Positions 31,709 to 40,776 of a stretch of DNA of 53,304 nucleotides are shown one piece after another. Under the pieces are notes generated by a model. That model made no database searches and was not told the DNA's origin. It saw only the letters and a list, made by a program, of their open reading frames with translations. The first letter of the stretch is position 1. The number at the start of each line of letters is the position of its first letter. The stretch covers positions 1-53,304 of the forward strand of contig CBFGXP010000003.1 of assembly GCA_965652775.1 (NCBI GenBank), read 5' to 3'. Origin of the DNA: VBAS01 sp965652775 (lineage in GTDB: Bacteria > Bacteroidota > Bacteroidia > Chitinophagales > Chitinophagaceae). The position numbers and the translations under genes are program-made.

Positions 31709-34582
31709 ATGTCGCAGTACCTGAAATATTTTTTAATACCTGCCCTTTTGTTCAATCAGGCGACTGCACAACTCTTACCGTTTAAAACATATTCAACAAA
31801 AGATGGATTGATCAATAACCAGGTAACTGCGGTTACTCGGGATGACCTGGGGTTATTGTGGATAGGAACTCCTTTTGGCATCAACTGGTTTGACGGAAAC
31901 CGGTTCACAGAACCTCCTATTAGAACACTAAGCGGACAACTATACATCACTAATTTTTTTAAGGATAGTCAAAAAAACATTTGGGTGCTGAGCTTTTACA
32001 ATGGTTTATATAAGTATAAGGATTTTACATTCACCAACTTTTTACTTAATCCAAACATCGCAGCCAATTCCAATAATGTATTTGATATGGTAGAACTGGA
32101 AAGTAATAGCTACCTCATTGCCACTGATCAGAATATTTTTAGGTTTGATGGAAAAACCTTTTCCATATTTGATACTGCCAATAGGGACATGCACATTCAA
32201 TTTAATTCAATCGGGTATGTAAAAGATCGTTGGCTGTTTTTTGGATGTTCCAAAGGAATTTTTATTTACAAAAACGAAAAAGGCAAATGGAAATTTGCCG
32301 GCAGGTCATTGGGAGATTTCGAGGTCCACAGGATGCTCGTAGAGAAAAATGATCGATTATGGGTAGCCACTGAAAAAGGTTTGGTATTATTTGATAATCC
32401 TGACCAGGTAATTACCGGTAAAACAACTAAAATATTTTTTAAAGAAAAACCCATATCATCTATAACCCGCAATGATCAAACAGGAGAATTATGGATATCA
32501 TCTGACAAATTATACCAGCTAAAGGATGATCAATTGCGAAATATTGACATCAGCAATGGGTTACCGGCTTACCCTGGAAGAATTTATTTTGACCAGGAAA
32601 ATATAATGTGGATCTGTACGGGACGTGGCCTTAGCAAAATGGGAAGTGAAAACTCTTTCTTTTACGATCTAAGCAAAGGACCTACCCATTCAATGCTTAC
32701 TATGATTGCCAATGATGAAAAAGATCAAACCTGGTTAGCAACATACGATGGCCTCGGACAAAAAATTAATAACGATTTCAGAGACTATCGCTTCGTCAAT
32801 AATACCAGGATCGGTTATGTAGCATGGCTTCATAGAACTAAACAAAATGATCTAATGGCCGGAACCGCCGCCGGCATACTTCAAATCGAAAACAACCGGA
32901 TCATCCTAAAACATGCACTGGCAACTACAAAATTTTATGAAGATGAAGAAGGATCGTTGTGGCTCACGACTGAAAATGGCAGAGTTTTTAAATTAGAACA
33001 TGATAGTTTGCAGGAAATATTAGTAGAACCTCTTCTCCCCGATTTCATTGATGCTATTTATAAAGATAAAAAGAGCAGTCTGTGGATTGGTTATCGCGGC
33101 TCGGGTATTCGCAAATATTTGCTTGATGGTAATAATGCAAAATTGGTAGACCGGTACGCTGCAGAAACAGGTTATAATGATCTGAGAATACGCTGTTCTT
33201 ATACGGATAGCATGGGGAATATTTTATTTGGCACCCGCACAAACGGAGTTTTTATTATTTCAGCCACTAATAAAAATAAAACCTGGCATTTCACCACGGC
33301 TACTGGGCTTTCTGCCAACTGGGTTAGATCTATTGCGGCCGATCAACATGGTACCATCTATATGGCCACCAATAGAGGGGTGAATATTTTATCGGGTTCC
33401 TATGATCAACCATTTATCAGGAAGCTGAATTTATTTAACGAAGACATAGCTGATGCTGCAACGACGATTTATACTGACAATGAAAAAATATGGATCGGAA
33501 CAGAAACGGGATTGATTGAATATTTTCCAAAAACTGAAAAAACACAACTTAATGCACCGAAAGTTTTTATCACCGAGTTTTCCATCAATGGAAAAATGGA
33601 TAGCACATTACCGACATATGTTTCCATAGCATATAAAAAATTAGCGGGCGGTAACACAACTCTTGCATTTGAATTTGCCGGTATAGATCTAGGGGATGAT
33701 GCCCCACTTCAATACAGGTATAGACTCGAGGGACAGGACCCAGACTGGACGTATTCAGGGACAAGAAATTTTGTTACGTACAATTTACCGGCCGGACATT
33801 ATACTTTTAAAGCAGAAGCACGCAATTCCGTTGGTAGCTGGAGCCCCCAGGCCGCCGTTTTCAGCTTTATTATTCCCCAACCTTTCTGGAAAACATGGTG
33901 GTTTATCAGCGCCATAATTTTTCTTGTATCTGCCTTGTTCTTTTTTATTTATCGCTACCGTGTAGAACAAGCGTTGAAACTGGAAAGGTTGCGTAGCCGT
34001 ATTTCAACAGATCTTCATGATGATATTGGATCAACACTTAGTTCTATTTCCATTTTAAGTGATATAGCCGCCAGGGAAAAAGATCAGCATCAATCAGGAA
34101 ATATGATGCAGGAGATAAAACAGAGTTCGGTTTCTTTAATGGAGAAAATGGATGACATTGTATGGAGCATCAATCCCCGCAATGATTCAATAGAAGACCT
34201 CATGCTGCGGATCAAAAGATTTGCTTCAAAACTTTTGGAAGCAAAAGAAATTGATTACACAATTGACATCGACGATTCCATTCACAAAGCAAAACTGGAT
34301 ATGGAAACCCGCCAACATATTTACCTGATCATGAAAGAAGCGATCAATAATCTTGTAAAATATTCAAATTGCACTAAGGCCTGCATAAAGGTGAATTACG
34401 ACAACCATTATCTAAAAATAGAGATCAGCGATAATGGCAAAGGTTTTAACCAGCAACAGATCCAATTGGGCAATGGGATCATCAGTATGAAAAAAAGGGC
34501 CGAAGCAATAAATGCAGAAATGAAAATAGACACTGAATTAAATAAAGGAACGATCGTTTCTTTGCAAACCAGAATCAAATAA
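31709..34582 (+). CDS. Two-component sensor histidine kinase with periplasmic beta-propeller and Y_Y_Y domain
   Basis: This 957-aa membrane sensor has a signal peptide (MSQYLKYFLIPALLFNQATA). Residues about 25-600 form two-component-regulator propeller repeats (GLINNQVTAVTRDDLGLLWI, then many L-W-I strands). A Y_Y_Y domain covers about 640-725 (LQYRYRLEGQDPDWTYSGTR). One membrane helix lies near 727-750. The kinase core is HisKA_3: STDLHDDIGSTLSSISILSD with phosphoacceptor His770, then the N-box EAINNLVKYSN and the G-box region GNGIISMKKRAEAI. The layout resembles hybrid-system sensors for polysaccharide or cell-wall cues, but this one is not fused to an AraC output. Its partner regulator lies 43 nt downstream. 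Confidence 0.93.
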   Translation: MSQYLKYFLIPALLFNQATAQLLPFKTYSTKDGLINNQVTAVTRDDLGLLWIGTPFGINWFDGNRFTEPPIRTLSGQLYITNFFKDSQKNIWVLSFYNGLYKYKDFTFTNFLLNPNIAANSNNVFDMVELESNSYLIATDQNIFRFDGKTFSIFDTANRDMHIQFNSIGYVKDRWLFFGCSKGIFIYKNEKGKWKFAGRSLGDFEVHRMLVEKNDRLWVATEKGLVLFDNPDQVITGKTTKIFFKEKPISSITRNDQTGELWISSDKLYQLKDDQLRNIDISNGLPAYPGRIYFDQENIMWICTGRGLSKMGSENSFFYDLSKGPTHSMLTMIANDEKDQTWLATYDGLGQKINNDFRDYRFVNNTRIGYVAWLHRTKQNDLMAGTAAGILQIENNRIILKHALATTKFYEDEEGSLWLTTENGRVFKLEHDSLQEILVEPLLPDFIDAIYKDKKSSLWIGYRGSGIRKYLLDGNNAKLVDRYAAETGYNDLRIRCSYTDSMGNILFGTRTNGVFIISATNKNKTWHFTTATGLSANWVRSIAADQHGTIYMATNRGVNILSGSYDQPFIRKLNLFNEDIADAATTIYTDNEKIWIGTETGLIEYFPKTEKTQLNAPKVFITEFSINGKMDSTLPTYVSIAYKKLAGGNTTLAFEFAGIDLGDDAPLQYRYRLEGQDPDWTYSGTRNFVTYNLPAGHYTFKAEARNSVGSWSPQAAVFSFIIPQPFWKTWWFISAIIFLVSALFFFIYRYRVEQALKLERLRSRISTDLHDDIGSTLSSISILSDIAAREKDQHQSGNMMQEIKQSSVSLMEKMDDIVWSINPRNDSIEDLMLRIKRFASKLLEAKEIDYTIDIDDSIHKAKLDMETRQHIYLIMKEAINNLVKYSNCTKACIKVNYDNHYLKIEISDNGKGFNQQQIQLGNGIISMKKRAEAINAEMKIDTELNKGTIVSLQTRIK

Positions 34583-34625
34583 ATATCCGATAGAAAATGA
34601 CCTTTCATTTCACCAGCTTTGTAAA

Positions 34626-35258
34626 ATGATAAAAGTAGCCATAGTAGAAGACAATACAGCATTGAGACAAAGTCTTGAGCAGCTGTTCAACAGAACGGAC
34701 GGCATGCAATGCGTTGCTTCATTAAGCAACCTGCTGAATGTGCTGAGTGAACTACAAAGATCGGCGCCGGATATTGTGCTGATGGATATCGGTCTGCCCA
34801 GTATCAGCGGTATTGAAGGTGTAAGAACTGTAAAGTCAAATTTTGAAAACATACAGGTTTTGATGTTCACCGTTTTTGAAGACGATGAAAAAATTTTTGA
34901 TGCTATCCGGGCTGGTGCATCAGGATATTTATTAAAGAAAACACCGCCTGAAGAAATTTTGCAGGCAGTAAACGAATTGTCTGAAGGCGGGGCTCCTATG
35001 AGCCCAAGTATTGCCCGGAAAGTAATCCAGGCTTTTCACTCACAGCCATCTGCCGTCATTACTGATTACCAACTCACGGGTCGTGAAAAAGAAATTTTAT
35101 ACTCTTTGGTAGATGGGTTAAGCTATAAAAAAATTGCTGAAAAATATTTTGTCAGCATCTCTACTATCCGAACTCATATTTCAAATATTTATCAAAAATT
35201 GCATGTGCATTCTAAGTCACAGGCAGTAGCAAAAATTCTGCAGAGCAAGTCTGTTTAA
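34626..35258 (+). CDS. NarL/LuxR-family response regulator
   Basis: This 210-aa regulator has a receiver domain at 1-120 with the acidic pair Glu8/Asp9, phosphoacceptor Asp54 in VLMDIGLPSISG, the conserved Thr in VLMFTVFEDD and Lys in GYLLKKTPPEE. A LuxR-type helix-turn-helix covers about 145-205 (LTGREKEILYSLVDGLSYKK, VSISTIRTHISNIYQKLHVH). It directly follows the propeller sensor kinase and should be its output. Target genes cannot be named; the downstream OmpA gene is a possible one by position. Confidence 0.94.
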   Translation: MIKVAIVEDNTALRQSLEQLFNRTDGMQCVASLSNLLNVLSELQRSAPDIVLMDIGLPSISGIEGVRTVKSNFENIQVLMFTVFEDDEKIFDAIRAGASGYLLKKTPPEEILQAVNELSEGGAPMSPSIARKVIQAFHSQPSAVITDYQLTGREKEILYSLVDGLSYKKIAEKYFVSISTIRTHISNIYQKLHVHSKSQAVAKILQSKSV

Positions 35259-35336
35259 ACACCAATATAAATCAGATTTTTATCCGATTGTCTTGGCTAC
35301 TCTATTGCTTTTTCTTTGATAGCTAAATCAACGAAT

Positions 35337-36629
35337 ATGAAAAAGCTATGCTGTGCCGTGATCTCTATGATAATGATCTCGCTTGCTAATGATGCCACCG
35401 CTCAGATCCTCGATAAGATTAAGAACAAGGCAAAACAAAGAGCAGACCAGAAAGTAGATCAGACTATTGATAAAGGATTGGATGAGGCAGAAGGAAAAAA
35501 TAAAAAAGAAAAAGATAAGGACAAAACAGAGGAGAGTGCAGAAGTTAAGAATAAAAATGAAGAAGGTGTTAAAAGCAATCCACAAGGATTAAAGGCCTAT
35601 TCAAAATATGATTTTGTGCCTGGGGAAAAAGTGATAGCCTTTGAAGATTTTAGCCGCGCAGAAATTGGCGACTTTCCTACAAGGTGGAATACAAATGCAA
35701 CCGCCGAAGTAGTTACCATCAATAATAAGGAAGGCAAATGGCTTAAGATTGCAAAAGAAGGCGTCTTTCATCCGGAGTTTATTACTAACCTTCCTGATAA
35801 TTTTACAATGGAATTTGACCTTGCTGTAAATCCGGAATGGAAAGGAACCCATATGGCAGTGAATTTTGCCAACTTGAGTAAACCAACGGACTTTACCAAT
35901 TACTATCATTATGTGTCATGGAGGGGAGAACATGCGGTTCATCTTCAATTCAAGCCAGGCTTTATTAGTACGTATCCAAAAGCTCATTCAAGAATTATTG
36001 CAGGTAGTACGGGCAACCATACAGTGAATAACGATGTTGAATTTAAAACCTGGGATAATGGCTCCAACAACTTTGCACATATATCTATGTGGCGGCAGGG
36101 GCAAAGGCTAAGAGTGTATGTGAACGGAGAAAAGATCTGGGATATTCCCCGTGCCTTTGATGCAGCAAGCAAATACAATGCCGTCACTTTTGGCATGCAG
36201 GGCTCTTACGGGGCGGATGATTATATGCTTTTAGGAAACTTAAGATTAGCCGCTGGCGCAGCCGATACCAGAAACAAATTAATGACTGAAGGCAAATGGA
36301 GCACCACCGGAATTTTGTTTGATGTGAATTCAGATAAGATCAAGCCGACTTCTTACGGAACATTAAAAGAAATAGCAACTGTACTTTCTGAAAACGCAGA
36401 CGTTAAAGTAAAAATCATCGGCCATACCGATACTGATGGCGATGATGCAAAAAATCTCGACCTCTCAAAAAGAAGAGCTGCTGCTGTAAAATCTGCCTTG
36501 AGCAAAGAATTTAACATTGATGAGTCGCGACTTGATACCGATGGCATGGGTGAAACAAAACCTGTGGCCGATAACAATTCCCCCGAAGGAAAAGCAAGTA
36601 ATCGCCGGGTTGAATTTGTGAAAATGTAA
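35337..36629 (+). CDS. Exported OmpA-family protein with lectin-like middle domain
   Basis: This 430-aa protein starts at ATG 35337 (MKKLCCAVISMIMISLANDA) with a signal peptide ending at ATAQ. A lysine- and glutamate-rich segment of about 55 residues follows (KKEKDKDKTEESAEVKNKN). Residues about 85-305 form a concanavalin-like domain (EDFSRAEIGDFPTRWN, then FTMEFDLAVNPEWKG). Residues about 322-430 are an OmpA-type peptidoglycan-binding domain (GILFDVNSDKIKPTSYGTLK, VKIIGHTDTDG, RRAAAVKSALSKEFNID, NRRVEFVKM). It probably anchors an outer-envelope sugar-binding module to peptidoglycan. It lies 78 nt after the response regulator. Confidence 0.87.
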   Translation: MKKLCCAVISMIMISLANDATAQILDKIKNKAKQRADQKVDQTIDKGLDEAEGKNKKEKDKDKTEESAEVKNKNEEGVKSNPQGLKAYSKYDFVPGEKVIAFEDFSRAEIGDFPTRWNTNATAEVVTINNKEGKWLKIAKEGVFHPEFITNLPDNFTMEFDLAVNPEWKGTHMAVNFANLSKPTDFTNYYHYVSWRGEHAVHLQFKPGFISTYPKAHSRIIAGSTGNHTVNNDVEFKTWDNGSNNFAHISMWRQGQRLRVYVNGEKIWDIPRAFDAASKYNAVTFGMQGSYGADDYMLLGNLRLAAGAADTRNKLMTEGKWSTTGILFDVNSDKIKPTSYGTLKEIATVLSENADVKVKIIGHTDTDGDDAKNLDLSKRRAAAVKSALSKEFNIDESRLDTDGMGETKPVADNNSPEGKASNRRVEFVKM

Positions 36630-36681
36630 GATTCAAGTATAAGGCAGCTGAGATTCTGCAGCAAGGCGATCAGTAATTGAT

Positions 36682-37338
36682 CTACGCATCAATGATTTTT
36701 CCATCCTTCATGTGCAGCACCCGATCGCTTAGTTGAGAGAGTTCTTCATTGTGCGTGACGATCAAAAAAGTTTGATTGAATTGTTTTCTCAGATCAAAAA
36801 ACAATCGATGCAGTTCTTCTGCATTAGCACTGTCAAGGTTACCAGTAGGTTCATCTGCAAAGACTATATCAGGATTATTGATCAATGCCCGGGCTACTGC
36901 TACTCTTTGCTGCTCACCACCGGATAGCTGGTTGGGTTTATTCTCATTCCTGTCAAAAAGCCCTAACATTTTCAAAAGTTCTTCGGCCTTATCCCTAACC
37001 TCATTTTTGCCTCTACCCGCGAGCCAACCGGGAATACAGACATTTTCAAGCGCTGTAAATTCTGGTAGCAAGTGATGAAACTGGAAAACAAAACCGATAT
37101 GTTTGTTTCGGAAAGAAGCCAATTTATTTCCCGAAAGGATATTAAGTGCTGTATTGTTGATAACTATCTCCCCCATGTCGGCTTTATCCAAGGAACCCAA
37201 AATATGCAGCAGAGTGCTTTTACCACAGCCTGACGGTCCAACGATGGCAACGACCTCCCCTTTACCAATTTCAAGATTTACCCCCCGAAGAACCTCCAGT
37301 GAGCCATAACGTTTATAAATATTTTTACCCGTAAGCAT
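36682..37338 (-). CDS. lolD: LolD-like lipoprotein-release ABC ATPase
   Basis: This 218-aa ATPase has Walker A GPSGCGKSTLLHILGSLD (about 33-50), a Q-loop region FVFQFHHLLPEFTALENV, signature NQLSGGEQQRVAVARAL, Walker B IVFADEPTGNLDSAN and the H-loop VTHNEE. The FQFHHLLPEF stretch and overall length are those of LolD, which powers release of outer-membrane lipoproteins from the inner membrane. The LolC/E permease genes are not adjacent, which is common in Bacteroidota. Confidence 0.88.
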   Translation of the reverse strand: MLTGKNIYKRYGSLEVLRGVNLEIGKGEVVAIVGPSGCGKSTLLHILGSLDKADMGEIVINNTALNILSGNKLASFRNKHIGFVFQFHHLLPEFTALENVCIPGWLAGRGKNEVRDKAEELLKMLGLFDRNENKPNQLSGGEQQRVAVARALINNPDIVFADEPTGNLDSANAEELHRLFFDLRKQFNQTFLIVTHNEELSQLSDRVLHMKDGKIIDA

Positions 37339-37456
37339 GCAGCCTTTATAGTATTTAGATAATCAAATATCTGGAAACCCGAGCACCTAAAAATAAGCAG
37401 GGCAACTGAGGCAGGGAAATTTAAGAAAGCCTTTATACCGGCCGTAAAACTCCCGA

Positions 37457-37487
37457 TTTGGAAAATTCGTTATTAAAGCTACATTTG
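37457..37487 (+). promoter_or_regulatory. Bacteroidota-type promoter of the DUF2795 gene
   Basis: TTTG at 37457-37460, a 19-nt spacer and TACATTTG at 37480-37487 match the phylum consensus closely. The DUF2795 start codon lies 75 nt downstream. The opposite half of this 223-bp divergent spacer shows no clear promoter for lolD. Confidence 0.72.
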
Positions 37488-37561
37488 CGAAAAATTTGGG
37501 GGGCAGGGTAAGCGTTGATAAAAGTAATAAACCCGATTCCTGGAAATCAAAAAACCGAAAA

Positions 37562-37786
37562 ATGTTCTGGACCTTAGAATTAGCATCATATCTCGAAGAA
37601 GCGCCCTGGCCGGCCACAAAAGATGAACTTATCGACTATTCAATCCGTAGCGGTGCCCCAATTGAAGTGGTAGAAAATCTGCAGGAGTTGGAAGACGAAG
37701 GAGGCGAAGTGTATGAAAGTATAGAAGACATCTGGCCCGATTACCCAAGCCAGGAAGATTTTATGTTCAATGAGGATGAGTATTAG
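37562..37786 (+). CDS. Small acidic DUF2795-family protein
   Basis: This 74-aa acidic protein starts at ATG 37562 (MFWTLELASYLEEAPWPATK). An in-frame extension upstream would need a TTG start and runs toward the promoter, so I reject it. The pattern APWPATKDELIDYSIRSGAP, then VVENLQELEDEG and SIEDIWPDYP, is highly conserved in Bacteroidota and belongs to DUF2795. Function is unknown; the fold is a short helical domain. It stands alone with its own promoter and terminator. Confidence 0.85.
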   Translation: MFWTLELASYLEEAPWPATKDELIDYSIRSGAPIEVVENLQELEDEGGEVYESIEDIWPDYPSQEDFMFNEDEY

Positions 37787-37825
37787 AGCCACGCTGTGAG
37801 CTATGAGTGAAAAAAGATATTGAAG

Positions 37826-37851
37826 TCCCCCGATTTGATCAGGGGATTTTT
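37826..37851 (+). terminator. Terminator after the DUF2795 gene
   Basis: TCCCC (37826-37830) pairs with GGGGA (37842-37846), with an inner GAT/ATC pairing in the loop, followed by five T. It lies 39 nt after the stop codon. Confidence 0.7.
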
Positions 37852-37932
37852 CAATTATATACTAAGCGTTATTATTACTATTAATCTATTCTGGCGTCGC
37901 ACTCCGGTACATTTGGTAATTCTATCCAAGCA

Positions 37933-38751
37933 TTATTCTGTAACACCTAACTTTCTCATCACTTCATTGCTCACACCTGTAGTTGAGTATCCACCATCAT
38001 GAAACAGATTTTGCATTGTCACCATTCTTGTAAGATCAGAAAAGAGAGTTATACAATAGTTGGCGCAATCTTCTGCAGTAGCATTGCCTAGTGGTGCGAT
38101 GGAATTTGCATAATCGAAAAAATCACCAAAACCTTTTATGCCTGTGCCTGCCGTTGTTTTGGTTGGAGATTGCGACACCGTATTGACCCGGACCTTCTTT
38201 TCCACTCCGTAATGATAACCAAAGCTGCGTGCAATGGATTCAAGCATTGCTTTTATATCTGCCATATCCGTGTAAAAAGGATATGTTCGCTGGGCGGCCA
38301 TATAAGTCAATGCAACCACGCTACCCCATTCATTTATCGCATCTAATTTCCTTGCAACTGCCAGCATCTTATGAAAAGACATGGCCGATACATCAATCCC
38401 TTTCATGAAATAATCATAATTCGAGTCCGTGTATGGGATTTTTTTCCTGATATTAACGCTCATTCCGATCGAGTGAAGCACAAAGTCGATTTTTCCTCCA
38501 AGTACTTCCTGTGATTTAGTAAAAAGGTTAGTGAGTTCATCTACATTAGTTGCATCTGCAGGAATAATCTCTGATTTTGTTTTCTCCGCCAGCTTATTGA
38601 TCTCACCCATCCTCATGGCGATTGGTGCGTTAGTTAACACAAATGTTGCGCCTTCTTCGTATGCTTTCTCGGCAACCTTCCATGCAATAGAATTTGCGTC
38701 CAGTGCTCCGGTAATAATTCCTTTTTTCCCTTTTAAAAGATTGTATGCCAT
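37933..38751 (-). CDS. fabI: Enoyl-[acyl-carrier-protein] reductase [NADH]
   Basis: FabI performs the last reduction in each cycle of fatty-acid elongation and is the triclosan target. The 272-aa protein has the divergent SDR nucleotide motif KGIITGALDANSIAWKVAE, an LHSIGMS strand, and the active-site Tyr160-x6-Lys167 arrangement in TYPFYTDMADIKAML, followed by VNTVSQSPTKTTAG. The middle resembles Bacteroidota FabI more than the E. coli form. The small membrane protein gene lies 33 nt upstream on the same strand. Confidence 0.92.
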   Translation of the reverse strand: MAYNLLKGKKGIITGALDANSIAWKVAEKAYEEGATFVLTNAPIAMRMGEINKLAEKTKSEIIPADATNVDELTNLFTKSQEVLGGKIDFVLHSIGMSVNIRKKIPYTDSNYDYFMKGIDVSAMSFHKMLAVARKLDAINEWGSVVALTYMAAQRTYPFYTDMADIKAMLESIARSFGYHYGVEKKVRVNTVSQSPTKTTAGTGIKGFGDFFDYANSIAPLGNATAEDCANYCITLFSDLTRMVTMQNLFHDGGYSTTGVSNEVMRKLGVTE

Positions 38752-38784
38752 AGCAAATTGTTTTGTGTCGGTAAATGTAAGAAG

Positions 38785-38994
38785 TTATTTAATTAGCTCG
38801 TCGGGGTAAAGTTTTATAATAACGAGGACCATTAAAAATGATAGGATAAAAACCACCACCATTACTGTCAAAAAATAAAGAAGCAGTCTCCGAAATCCTT
38901 CTCTTGGTTTAATTATTTTTTGCAGCGCTGTATTCAGTAAAAAAGCGATAATGATGAAGACGGCTATTATTGAAAGAACAATGACTGATTTCAT
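38785..38994 (-). CDS. Small two-helix membrane protein
   Basis: This 69-aa protein is predicted to have two membrane helices (MKSVIVLSIIAVFIIIAFLL and LLLYFLTVMVVVFILSFLMV) around a positively charged loop (KIIKPREGFRR). I do not recognise a family. It sits 33 nt ahead of fabI on the same strand and codes continuously from an ATG, so a real gene is plausible. A role in lipid synthesis is only inference from position. Confidence 0.55.
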   Translation of the reverse strand: MKSVIVLSIIAVFIIIAFLLNTALQKIIKPREGFRRLLLYFLTVMVVVFILSFLMVLVIIKLYPDELIK

Positions 38995-39046
38995 TTAGAA
39001 GAAACATTTATGTTGCAAGGAAATTAAGCCCTTTAGGGTTTAGGGG

Positions 39047-40705
39047 TTAATTTCCGACCATTTCTCTTGCATTCTCGATTGCTGCAGCTGTAGGCTTTTC
39101 ACCACTCAACATTTTTGCAACAGCCGTAATCCTTTCGTCCTTATCCAATAACCGGATATTAGTTTTAACCTCGTCCTTCACTATTTCTTTATACACAAAG
39201 AAATGAGCATTGGCCTTACCAGCAATTTGCGGTTGATGGGTAATACAGATCACCTGGCGGCTACTTGCTAATTCTTTCATTATGATCCCGACCTGCCTGG
39301 CGGCTTCACCAGAAATCCCGGAGTCGATTTCATCAAAGATCAACGTAGGCATATCAAGTTTTTGCGCCACTAAAGACTTTATACAAAGCATCAGCCTGCT
39401 TAGCTCGCCCCCACTAGCTACTTTTCTTACTGGCAAAAACTGTTTGCTGCGATTAGCATCGAATAAGAACTCGATATTGTTTTTTCCAAAGGCATTCAAT
39501 TCATCCTTATCAAGAATTTCAACTTTAAGTCTTGCATTGGGCATTCCAACTTGTATAAGAAGTTTGTTTACGTTCTCTTCAAGAGGTTTAACCTGCTTTT
39601 TCCTTTGCTCTGAAATCCTGTCTGCTAATTGATTTAATGTTTGTTTTGTTTTTAAAACTTCTTTTTCTTTTTGCTGAATGCTGTCATCAATATTCAACAC
39701 CGCTTGCAATTTTTCTTCTAATTGTTTTTGAATTGCCAGCAACCCGGTGGTTGTTTTTACCCCATGCTTCTTTAATAATTTGTAACCTAGCGAAAGCCGG
39801 TCATTTAGTTGCTCAATTTTTTTAGGATCATAATTTACTTCCGTGCTTATACTTTCAAGATCGTCTGTAATATCCTGTAACTCCAATTGGGCTGATTGAA
39901 ATCTTTCAATCAACACTGGTAGTTTTGGATGAAATGATGAATAAGTCTGTAGTTGATTAAGCAATACTTTTAATTGCTGGACAAGCGGACTTTCACTTTC
40001 CTTCAATTCAAAATAAACCTTAGTTAATGCACTTTTAATTTCTTCTGCGTTGTTAAGCATTTTCAATTCCACATCGATATCTTCTAATTCATTTTCCTCA
40101 AAAGATGCTTCTTCAAGCTCGTTGTATTGAAACCTGTTGTAATCAGCTTCTTTATCAAATTGCTGCTTTTGATCTTTTAGTTCATCAAGTTGCCTTTGCA
40201 AAACCTTCCATTGATCATAAATTTCCCTGTATTCATTCAACACACCTGAGTGTACTGCCAACGCATCTAACACTTCTCTTTGAAAATCATTTTCCCCTAA
40301 TTGCAACGCATCAAATTGCTGATGAAGATCGACCAGCAAACTGCTAAGTACTCTTAATTGATCCAGGTTTACCGGGGTATCATTGATAAATCCCCTTGAC
40401 TTTCCATTTGCAGCAATTTCTCTTCTTACCATCAATTCGTCTTCACCGTCAAGTTCATTATTTTTCAGAAAAGCTTTTACCTCATTTTTGTCGTCAATTT
40501 TGAAAACGCCTTCAACGATGCATTTCTTTTCCTTATTGACCAGTGCAGCCGAATCTGCTCTTTCTCCGAGAATTAGCCCTAATGCTCCCATGATAATAGA
40601 TTTACCCGCGCCTGTTTCTCCCGTCACCACATTCATCCCTGTGGGGAATTTTATCTCAATGGAATCAATGATAGCATAGTTCTGAATAGATAGTTGTTTC
40701 AGCAT
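39047..40705 (-). CDS. recN: DNA repair protein RecN
   Basis: RecN is an SMC-like ATPase that tethers DNA ends during double-strand break repair. The 552-aa protein starts MLKQLSIQNYAIIDSIEIKF and has Walker A TGETGAGKS at about 28-36. A long coiled-coil runs from about 150 to 370. The C-terminal head has signature KVASGGELSRLMLCIKSLV and Walker B TLIFDEIDSGISG, then the ITHQPQIAGKA switch. Length is typical. Confidence 0.95.
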   Translation of the reverse strand: MLKQLSIQNYAIIDSIEIKFPTGMNVVTGETGAGKSIIMGALGLILGERADSAALVNKEKKCIVEGVFKIDDKNEVKAFLKNNELDGEDELMVRREIAANGKSRGFINDTPVNLDQLRVLSSLLVDLHQQFDALQLGENDFQREVLDALAVHSGVLNEYREIYDQWKVLQRQLDELKDQKQQFDKEADYNRFQYNELEEASFEENELEDIDVELKMLNNAEEIKSALTKVYFELKESESPLVQQLKVLLNQLQTYSSFHPKLPVLIERFQSAQLELQDITDDLESISTEVNYDPKKIEQLNDRLSLGYKLLKKHGVKTTTGLLAIQKQLEEKLQAVLNIDDSIQQKEKEVLKTKQTLNQLADRISEQRKKQVKPLEENVNKLLIQVGMPNARLKVEILDKDELNAFGKNNIEFLFDANRSKQFLPVRKVASGGELSRLMLCIKSLVAQKLDMPTLIFDEIDSGISGEAARQVGIIMKELASSRQVICITHQPQIAGKANAHFFVYKEIVKDEVKTNIRLLDKDERITAVAKMLSGEKPTAAAIENAREMVGN

Positions 40706-40729
40706 GGTACACGCAATTTAAAACAAAAA

Positions 40730-40757
40730 ACCCCGCCTGGATAAACCAAGACGGGGT
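40730..40757 (-). terminator. Terminator between the zinc-ribbon gene and recN
   Basis: Read on the minus strand, ACCCCG and CGGGGT (40757-40752 with 40735-40730) form a 6-bp stem with an inner TGG/CCA pair, followed by TTTTTTGTTTT. It lies 20 nt after the zinc-ribbon gene stop. Confidence 0.78.
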
Positions 40758-40776
40758 AAAAAAAATCGCTTTCAAA

